DNA from: CAZDUS01 sp964535015
GTDB taxonomy: Bacteria > Verrucomicrobiota > Kiritimatiellia > CAIKKV01 > CAITUY01
NCBI GenBank assembly: GCA_964535015.1
Contig: CAZHRU010000046.1
Location: 1 to 21,392 of the forward strand
DNA: 21,392 bases
Direction of reading: 5' to 3'
Of this stretch, positions 1 through 6,800 are shown piece by piece. The notes beneath the pieces were generated by a model. That model was given only the letters and a program-made list of their open reading frames with translations, made no database searches and was not told where the DNA came from. Position 1 is the first letter of the stretch. Every line of letters starts with the position of its first letter. The translations under genes were made by a program, and so were the position numbers.

Positions 1-218
1 TCTCGTTAAGAATGGCACGACAGCGGTCTGAAGGTGTTTTTGTTGTCATGGCCTATCATCCTAGGCTTTTTCATCGAAAGTACAAGCGCTTTTTGGCATC
101 GGATCAAAAATCGGTCATGCACCCCGCAAAATCTATTTGGATTGGGTTATCTTGACTTCAACTTGTCGATTCCTTCTGGCTATTGGTCTATGGAATGTCC
201 GCTACCATCATGGGGATT
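1..218. other. Leading stretch with no recognisable gene
   Basis: This stretch lies downstream of the minus-strand PIN/partner pair. It looks more AT-rich than the rest of the window. An 80-codon plus-strand frame crosses it, but it has no ribosome binding site or recognisable domain and runs antisense into the partner gene, so I do not call it. I see no tRNA, repeat or convincing terminator here. The left edge may contain the end of a gene outside the window. Confidence 0.5.
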
Positions 219-455
219 TCACACCCCATACCTCGCTCCACCCTCTGCCACTTTCGCAACGCCACCCGCCCGGTGAACCATCGCGGCCTTGCTGATTTCC
301 TCGACACTCGCTCCCGCCCATAACTTTGACTGCCATTGCGTATAATCAAATGGCTCGCGGAGAATTAGCGTGATAAAACGCTCGGCGTTCACATCACCCA
401 TCGCCCCACTCAAGACTCGAAACCCCTCAATCCGGATTTCCGCATCGGTACTCAT
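219..455 (-). CDS. Small protein paired with a PIN-domain toxin (putative antitoxin)
   Basis: This is a 78-residue protein. Its ATG overlaps the TGA of the upstream PIN gene in the sequence ATGA (452-455), so translation is probably coupled. The first 60 residues form a coherent block (EIRIEGFRVLSGAMGDVNAE, then a REPFDYTQW segment, then EEISKAAM). From memory this block occurs in short proteins encoded next to PIN-domain genes in many bacteria. The tail is Gly/Ala-rich and looks less constrained. The antitoxin role is inferred from the partnership, and I recognise no named DNA-binding fold. The order is toxin gene first, the reverse of canonical vapBC. The longer frame starting at 692 is an artefact running antiparallel inside the PIN gene; the ATG at 455 is chosen because of the overlap. 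Confidence 0.68.
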   Translation of the reverse strand: MSTDAEIRIEGFRVLSGAMGDVNAERFITLILREPFDYTQWQSKLWAGASVEEISKAAMVHRAGGVAKVAEGGARYGV

Positions 456-886
456 GTCTTGGCCTCCACAACAAAATCCACTGGATTCATCACCCGTACC
501 CCCTCTCGCCCCTTCCCAAACCGCAACAAACCGTCGTCGGTCGTCAGAAACACATCGCTTTTCGCATCGACGGCACACGCCAAATGAAGGGCATCCTTCG
601 GACGCAACCCCTCCTTGACGAACTCCTTCGCCCGAATCACAATTCCGGGACTTTCGGCAATATCGACCAAGGCACGCCCCTTCCACCCGCACACCGCTAG
701 TCGCCGTTCGTCGAATGGATTGGCCTGATTCTCAAACTCGATGATGTAAGACCAAACCAGAGCCAGTTCACCTCTCAAAATTCGCGCTTGGATTTCAAGT
801 TTAGCCTCAGTTTCAAGCCTAACCCGCACATGACTCTGGTCGTCAAAAGGGCGATTGAAGCAACAATTGTCCAAGTATATCTTCAT
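452..886 (-). CDS. PIN-domain ribonuclease, VapC-like toxin
   Basis: This is a 144-residue protein beginning MKIYLDNCCFNRPFDD, a typical opening of a PIN-domain subgroup. Candidate metal-binding acidic residues of the PIN active site are Asp6 (after the first beta strand), Glu50 (in the SYIIEFEN helix), Asp98 (PKDALHLA) and Asp117 (FLTTDD). The length is normal for VapC toxins, which are Mg2+-dependent endoribonucleases that usually cut tRNA or rRNA. An in-frame TTG at 931 would add 15 residues; I prefer the ATG at 886 because homologous openings begin at MKIYLDN. The ribosome binding site is weak. The downstream small gene overlaps by 4 bp and is the likely antitoxin. The RNA target cannot be read from sequence. 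Confidence 0.82.
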   Translation of the reverse strand: MKIYLDNCCFNRPFDDQSHVRVRLETEAKLEIQARILRGELALVWSYIIEFENQANPFDERRLAVCGWKGRALVDIAESPGIVIRAKEFVKEGLRPKDALHLACAVDAKSDVFLTTDDGLLRFGKGREGVRVMNPVDFVVEAKT

Positions 887-961
887 CAAATGTTTACGCG
901 CCAATCCCAGTATTGCTGTATCAAGAGTCAATGATCAAAAACCTGCACCCGCCACCGCGTT

Positions 962-990
962 TTGTCAATCACGGATTCCCTCGGTATGAG
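962..990 (+). promoter_or_regulatory. Candidate promoter of the beta-barrel gene
   Basis: A -35-like TTGTCA at 962-967 is followed by a 17-bp spacer and a -10-like TATGAG at 985-990. It points at the gene starting at 1064 and would give a leader of about 65 nt. The -10 lies inside the palindrome at 974-996, so binding there would block polymerase. Confidence 0.4.
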
Positions 991-996
991 GGAATC
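974..996. promoter_or_regulatory. Perfect 9-5-9 palindrome, probable operator
   Basis: The arm GATTCCCTC (974-982) is exactly reverse-complemented by GAGGGAATC (988-996) around a 5-nt centre. It sits in the divergent space between the PIN gene (starting at 886) and the outer-membrane protein gene (starting at 1064) and overlaps the candidate -10. There is no T-tract, so an operator is likelier than a terminator. The nearest encoded regulator is the NarL/FixJ-type protein two genes downstream; any link to it is inference. Confidence 0.5.
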
Positions 997-1063
997 ATGC
1001 GTTCCACTGAACCTTTTCTACTCCGGCCACGCTTGTACGGCTAAACTAACAAAAAAAGGTCTC

Positions 1064-1975
1064 ATGAAACACACCTACACAACCTCTCGAATCGTAAAAC
1101 TCGCGGGTTCACTACTCGTGACGGCTTCCTCCGCCTTCGCCCAGATCGCCAACCCCGCCGATGCCATGCGCAACCAAACCCCCGCCACCCAGCCACCCCC
1201 TGCGGAAACACGCTACCGCACCTGGGAATACCCGGTCATCCAGGTCTCCGCACCCCGGCCCCTGCGCGAGGAAGACCTGATTGGCTCCTACGCTCAACCC
1301 CTCTGGACCGCCACCCGCCGCTTCCCAACCACCCGCGTCTATGTCGTGCCGGAAGGCAAAATGGAAGTCGAATACTGGCTCCGCACCACCTTCAACAAGG
1401 ACGGCACCACGAGTTACCGGAGCCTCTATGAAGTCGAGTTCGGCCTGCCACATCGCTTCCAGTTGGATATCTACCACCGCACCGACCAGTCGGGCGGTGA
1501 TGGCGCAATCTTCACCAGCGAGCAAATCGAACTCCGTTACGCCCTCGCCGACTGGGGTAAACTCCCCGGAAACCCGGCCGTCTACCTGGAATGGATCCGG
1601 CACGACCAACGGGATCAACCCGACCAGATCGAACCCAAACTCCTGTTCGGCGGCGAACTGGCCAGGCGCTGGCACTGGGGCGTCAATCTCGTCGCCGAAT
1701 GCCAGACCGGCGGCGACCTGGAACGCGAATACCAAGTCTGCAGTGGCCTGAGTTATGCCGTGCGGGATTACAAACTGGCCCTCGGCGCCGAATGCAAGGC
1801 GGCCTTCACGGACACCAAACAAGACCGGGGAACGTTCGAGAACAGTATCCTGTTGGGCCCCAGCCTCCAGTACCGCCCCTTCCCGCAAATGACCATGAAC
1901 GTCGCCCCGCTCATCGGCCTCACCGATGAGTCACCCAAAGCCCAGGTCTTTCTCAATGCAGGATGGGAATTCTAG
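1064..1975 (+). CDS. Putative outer-membrane beta-barrel protein, exported
   Basis: This is a 303-residue protein with a clear Sec signal peptide (basic start, hydrophobic VKLAGSLLVTA, cleavage after AFA at about residue 26). From about residue 100 to the end, alternating polar and hydrophobic strands with aromatic girdle residues (VEYWLRTTF, FQLDIYHRT, AVYLEWIRH) resemble an outer-membrane barrel. The final residue is Phe (AGWEF), as in BAM-recognised barrels. I recognise no specific family or substrate. The ATG at 1064 follows an AAGGT ribosome-binding-like stretch; an upstream in-frame start at 962 would destroy the signal peptide and cover the promoter. The response-regulator gene follows after 90 bp on the same strand. 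Confidence 0.65.
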   Translation: MKHTYTTSRIVKLAGSLLVTASSAFAQIANPADAMRNQTPATQPPPAETRYRTWEYPVIQVSAPRPLREEDLIGSYAQPLWTATRRFPTTRVYVVPEGKMEVEYWLRTTFNKDGTTSYRSLYEVEFGLPHRFQLDIYHRTDQSGGDGAIFTSEQIELRYALADWGKLPGNPAVYLEWIRHDQRDQPDQIEPKLLFGGELARRWHWGVNLVAECQTGGDLEREYQVCSGLSYAVRDYKLALGAECKAAFTDTKQDRGTFENSILLGPSLQYRPFPQMTMNVAPLIGLTDESPKAQVFLNAGWEF

Positions 1976-1985
1976 CGCCTCCGCC

Positions 1986-2023
1986 AAGGCCCTGGTATCC
2001 GGATTCGCCACGGAGCGGGCCTT
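1986..2023 (+). other. Stem-loop between barrel gene and response regulator
   Basis: AAGGCCC at 1986-1992 pairs with GGGCCTT at 2017-2023, and an inner TCCG/CGGA pair (1998-2001 with 2011-2014) can extend it. There is no T-run after it, so it is not a classical intrinsic terminator. It could weaken read-through or protect the 3' end of the upstream mRNA. Confidence 0.3.
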
Positions 2024-2065
2024 AAACCCCAAATCTACCTTGCGGATAACGCGGGGAAGGTTATG

Positions 2066-2758
2066 ATGTCGCTCATGTCACAACCCGCCGGCACCCATCA
2101 CCGAATGAATACCGCAAACGTCATCACCGTGATGCTGGTTGACGACCACCAACTGCTCCGCGAAAGTTACCGGGCACTCCTCGGACGGGCACCCGACATC
2201 AAAGTGATCGCGGAAGCCGCCGACGGACTGCAGGCCGTTCAGACCGCCAACGCCCTGCAACCGGACATCATCGTTATGGATGTGACCATGCCCGGCATGG
2301 GCGGGATCGAAGCAACCCGCCTCATCAAGGACTCCCTGCGCCACACCAGGATCCTCTGCCTCTCCATGCACACCAACCCGCATCTAATCACAACCATACT
2401 CACCGCGGGGGCGTCCGGTTATATCACCAAAACCTGCAAGGGCAGTGAATTGATCACCGCCATTCGAACCGTGGCGGGCGGCGAACCCTATTTGTCCGAT
2501 GATATCAAGGCCGCCCTTGCCGGAGCCGCCGAGGCCGCCAAACCGAGAAATACCCTCTACGACCGCCTGTCCGACCGGGAGAAGGACGTCCTGCGACTGA
2601 CGGCCGACGGCCACGATACCAGGGCCATTGCCGAGGAACTGTCCATCAACGAAAAGACCGTCTTCACTCACCGGGAAAACCTGATGCGTAAACTGGGCAT
2701 CGACAACATCGCGATGCTCACAAAATTCGCCATCCGCGAAGGCATCTCCTCCATGTGA
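2066..2758 (+). CDS. NarL/FixJ-family response regulator
   Basis: This is a 230-residue two-domain regulator. The receiver domain spans about residues 20-135: acidic pair Asp26-Asp27 (LVDDHQ), phospho-acceptor Asp72 (VMDVTMPGMGG), and a conserved Lys in SGYITK. A LuxR-type helix-turn-helix follows at about 163-225 (LSDREKDVLRLTADG, then IAEELSINEKTVFTHRENLM). Phosphorylation of Asp72 by a histidine kinase normally switches DNA binding on. No kinase is encoded in the window, so it is an orphan here. Two ATGs occur at 2063 and 2066; the GGGGAAGG at 2053-2060 is spaced correctly (5 nt) for 2066. The receiver proper begins near the internal Met at 2105, so the first 14 residues may be dispensable. 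Confidence 0.93.
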   Translation: MSLMSQPAGTHHRMNTANVITVMLVDDHQLLRESYRALLGRAPDIKVIAEAADGLQAVQTANALQPDIIVMDVTMPGMGGIEATRLIKDSLRHTRILCLSMHTNPHLITTILTAGASGYITKTCKGSELITAIRTVAGGEPYLSDDIKAALAGAAEAAKPRNTLYDRLSDREKDVLRLTADGHDTRAIAEELSINEKTVFTHRENLMRKLGIDNIAMLTKFAIREGISSM

Positions 2759-2777
2759 CCCGCCCGTCTCCGGCCCC

Positions 2778-3683
2778 CTATTCCCTTCCCGTCACTTGCG
2801 CCGGACGGCCAAAGGCCCGCTGGAGCGTCGCCAGATTGCGATCCATGATTTCGACGTAGGCGTCTGCCCGTGGGGCCCCGCTCACCACCGGATCCAGCAA
2901 CAACACCCTGGCCCCCGTCTCCCTCGCAATCAATTCCGCCGAACTGGACGGGTATTGCGGCTCGGCAAACACAAACCCGACTCCCCGCTGCCGGATGACT
3001 TGAATGGCATCCCGCAACTCCCGGGCATTGGGTTGCGATCCAGGATGCCGCTCCACCACCGTAACCACCGTAAACCCGTAGTCGCGGGCAAAATAGGGGA
3101 ATGCGTCGTGGAAGGTCACAACCGCCCGTGCCCCTTCCGTCTTGAACCCCGCCTCCAACCGCGATTGCAGATCCACCAGCCTCCTCGAATACGCCGCCGC
3201 ATTTGTGCGATACCCGTTCGCGTGGTCGGGATCTGCCAACGCCAACCCCTCGGCAATGCGATTCACCTGCCGAATGTGCAGTTTCACACTCAGCCAGACA
3301 TGCACATTGGTTTCCCCGTTCACGACAATCGGATCAATCCCTTCACTGGCGTTGATCACCGTGAGTTTGTTCAACCGCTTGACGGCGGCATCGAGAAAGG
3401 ACTCCGCCCCCATCCCGTTCACAATAAGAATGTCCACACTGGACAACTTGACCATGTCGTCAGTCGTAAACTGATAATCATGGAGGCACCCCGCACTCAC
3501 CGGTGTCATCATGGCCACCTGAACTCCAGGCACGCCGGCCGTCACATTCAGCGTGGCAATGTGAATAGGATAGAAACTGGTTAGAATACGCTTTTCCGCC
3601 CCATCTCCCGTCCACACCCACATCATCAGAAACACAACCGCCGGTAAAACGAGCCCGGAAGAAGTTTTTGAAAACCCTATCAT
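2778..3683 (-). CDS. Metal ABC transporter substrate-binding protein, ZnuA/TroA family
   Basis: This is a 301-residue exported protein that would capture Zn2+ or Mn2+ in the periplasm for an ABC importer. An N-terminal hydrophobic segment (about 10-24) acts as signal or anchor. Cluster A-I hallmarks follow: ILTSFYPI, then LHDYQ (His68), NVHVW (His128), VVTFHDAFPYF (His192), and candidate fourth ligands Glu241 (FAEPQY) or Asp264 (LLLDPV). The His-rich loop typical of many ZnuA proteins is absent, so metal identity is open. The start is supported by an AGGAGG box 6 nt upstream. No ATPase or permease gene is adjacent, so its transporter partners must be encoded elsewhere. The gene converges on the response regulator with a 19-bp gap. 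Confidence 0.87.
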   Translation of the reverse strand: MIGFSKTSSGLVLPAVVFLMMWVWTGDGAEKRILTSFYPIHIATLNVTAGVPGVQVAMMTPVSAGCLHDYQFTTDDMVKLSSVDILIVNGMGAESFLDAAVKRLNKLTVINASEGIDPIVVNGETNVHVWLSVKLHIRQVNRIAEGLALADPDHANGYRTNAAAYSRRLVDLQSRLEAGFKTEGARAVVTFHDAFPYFARDYGFTVVTVVERHPGSQPNARELRDAIQVIRQRGVGFVFAEPQYPSSSAELIARETGARVLLLDPVVSGAPRADAYVEIMDRNLATLQRAFGRPAQVTGRE

Positions 3684-3730
3684 CCTGTACCTCCTGGATA
3701 CGCAAAGTCTGTCGCATATCGCCTCTGTTC

Positions 3731-3758
3731 AGTATATGAAATGCAACGCTTGAAACAA
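3731..3758 (-). promoter_or_regulatory. Candidate promoter of the metal-binding protein gene
   Basis: Read on the minus strand, TTGTTT (3758-3753) and TATACT (3736-3731) are separated by 16 bp and lie about 50 bp upstream of the start at 3683. The -10 matches consensus at five of six positions; the -35 is weaker. Confidence 0.45.
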
Positions 3759-3761
3759 GCG
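3747..3761. promoter_or_regulatory. Palindrome over the -35, possible metal-regulator operator
   Basis: CGCTTG (3747-3752) and CAAGCG (3756-3761) are exact reverse complements around AAA and cover the candidate -35 of the metal-binding protein gene. Such genes are usually repressed by metal-sensing Fur- or DtxR-type proteins. The short palindrome fits a repressor site but does not match a consensus I can name. Confidence 0.35.
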
Positions 3762-3896
3762 CCTTCACAACACAGGCGCATCTCCGAGTTTTGGCACTGT
3801 CATGCTCAGAATCCGAGCGCCCAACGTCAAACAAGGTCTCTCGATGAGAACCCCTTTAAGATGGCATCAAAACCAGTATTTCACTAATATGTTACG

Positions 3897-6800
3897 GTGA
3901 ATAAGTGGCGTATGCTTGCAATTGGCGGACTCTGCCTGTGGCTCCTCACCGGACTGCGGGCCGTTTACCTACAGCATCCACCACCCAAATCCCCAACCGC
4001 CACGGCAAACCACCCACACCCCCAAGTCAATCCTACAGTCCCAACACCCCCTCCCCTTTCCCCAACCCAGCCCCTGCCAACCCCGACCCCCGCCTCCGCC
4101 GCACCCGGCACCCCATCCGCATCCCCTCCCCCCTGCGATCTCACAATCACCGGTACCCCCCTCAGCACCACGACCACCGCCGCCCCTTCCTCCTCCAACC
4201 TGGTCCGCGTCACCCGGATCCTCCGCACCAACTTCAAGTATCCCCTCGTACGCATCGAGGAATTGCAGCGCCAGGACGCCCCCTCCAGCCCTGCCGTTGT
4301 CATTAACCGCGCCATCATGGTGGCCGACCATGTCCTCATCAGAACCCAACCCAACGTGTCAACCGCCAGACTGCGCTCGCTCTGCGCCCGGCACCACGTC
4401 CAGATCCGCAAAACCCTCGCCTCCCCCGGCTACTACCTCCTCTCCACCTCCGACCCCAACACCCTCCCGAGCCTGATCGCCAACCTCTCCGCCGAAACCA
4501 ATACCCTCCGCTACGCCGAACCGGATCACATCCTGCACACCACCGGCACCCTTCCCAACGACCCCAACGTCGCCAACCTGTGGGGCCTCCATAATACCGG
4601 CCAATCCGGCGGCACCGCGGATGCCGATATCGACGCCCCGGAAGCCTGGGACATCTCCACCGGCTCCCCCACTGTCGTTGTCGGCATCGTCGACTCCGGC
4701 ACTGACCTCACCCACCCGGACCTGGCCTCGAACATCTGGGTCAACCCCATGGAAACCCTGAACGGACTTGATGACGATGGCAACGGCTACATTGACGACA
4801 TCCACGGATGGGACTTTGTCGCCAACGACAATGACCCCTCCGACGCCAATTCGCACGGCACTCACGTTGCCGGCACCATCGCCGCCACCGGCAACAATTT
4901 CCAGGGCATCGTCGGCGTCACCTGGCGCTGTCGCATCATGCCGCTCCGCTTCCTCGACGCCGCCGGCAACGGCTCCACCTCCGATGCCCTCGATGCACTC
5001 CACTACGCCTCCTCCATGCGCCGGCGCGGCGTCAACATCCGCGCAACCAACAATAGTTGGGGCGGCGGCGGAGACCAGGCGCTTTCCGATGCCATCAGGG
5101 AAAACGGCGATGCCGGCATCCTCTTCATCGCCGCCGCCGGCAATTCCTCCGGAAATAACGACGCCAACCCCTTTCTCCCCGCCAGTTATCCGTGGGATAA
5201 CATCATCGCGGTAGCCTCAACCGATCGCCGCGATAATCTCTCCAGTTTCTCCTGCTACGGCGCCACCTCCGTGGACCTCGCCGCTCCCGGCTCGGAAATC
5301 TACAGCACCATCCCCGGCGGCTACGGACTCAAGAACGGCACCTCCATGGCCACCCCCCACGTCACCGGCGTTGCCGCCCTGCTCTGGAGTGAATGGCCGG
5401 ATGCCGACTGCTCCGACATTCGCAATGCGATTCTCAACGGCACCGACCCGATCCCTTCACTGGCAGGCAGAACCGTGACCGGCGGCCGCCTGAATGCCCA
5501 TAAAGCCCTGCTTAACCTCTTCCACATCGCCCACGCCCCCCGGCAAAACACCTTCAACACCGGGGCCCCCTACCCGATCACCGCATCCATCGCACCCCTC
5601 GCCCTTGTCGACACCAACCAACTGTGGCTTTTCTGGAATACCGATGACTCGACCAATTTCACAGCATCTTCACTGACGCATGATGCTACCAACCGCTTCA
5701 CGGGAACCATCCCCGTTCAGCCGGAAGGAACCGCCATTGGGTACTGGTTGAAAGCCGTTTCCTCTACCGGCGCCATCGTCACCCATCCCACCAATGCCCC
5801 CGCCGTCATCCACCACTTCACCATCATGCCCGCCCTTGATCTCACCGTCTCAGGGACGCCCGCCCCCCAGGGAACGGTCACCCCTGACTATGGATCACAC
5901 CCCTTCCCGTCCAACATGATGATCACGGCAACCGCCTCTCCCTACAGCACCCCCTCCAATAACGCCCGCTGGGCCTGCCTCGGCTGGACCGGCTCCGGCA
6001 GTACCCCCGCCACCGGAAACTCGAACACCACCTCCTTCACCCTTTCGCAACCCTCCTCCATCGAATGGATCTGGTCCCGTGAATACGCCCTGCCCCAAAC
6101 CTCCTCCATTCCCGGAATTCTGGCCACCACCACCTGGTGGTCCGCCAACACCACCGGCACCACCCTGACCGCCACCGACACCCGGTTGATGGGTGGCACC
6201 AATTACGTATTCACCCACTGGTCGCTCGATGAGTCCCGCCAACCTGACCCCTCCCTCCCCGCCGTCAACCCCGTCACCGGCATCCTCATGGACGCGCCCC
6301 ATCACGCCGTCGCCTTCTATCTTCCCGAAACCCTCGACGCCGACGGCGATGGAATGAACGATTGGTGGGAATACCGCGTTTTCGGTTCCACCAACACCGC
6401 CCCTGACGCCGATACCGACGGCGACGGCTTCCTCAACCTCGCCGAGTTCCGGGACCGCACTTCACCTCGCCAACTCACCGACTTCCCCGTCCCGCCCGTC
6501 ATTCAGCACACCCCCATGCCCGACCCCCAGGATCACCCGGCACCATTCCCGCTCTCGGCCATCGTCACCGATAATTTCACCGTGGCACAAGTCACCTTTG
6601 AATGGTCAAAATCCGGGGGCCCCATCCACTCCTCACTTCTGCTTCCCGGAGAAACGGCCGGCCTCTATTCCGCCGAACTCCCCGCTCCAGGCACCAATGG
6701 CGACGTCTTCACCTATTGCATCATCGCCCGCGACCCGCTTGGCCTGACCTCCACCAATGGCCCGAACCTCGTTCACGTCAACTACCCGCTCCTGAACCTC

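Noticed and set aside
34..276. 80-codon plus-strand open frame near the left edge
   Set aside because: It has no ribosome binding site or recognisable sequence and runs antisense into the small partner of the PIN gene.
2759..2777. Terminator between the convergent response regulator and metal-binding protein genes
   Set aside because: The 19-bp gap has no stem-loop or T-tract that I can identify.
3969..4130. CRISPR-like or tandem repeat in the C-rich stretch of the protease gene
   Set aside because: The sequence is low-complexity Pro/Thr/Ala coding DNA without repeats of constant length or spacers.
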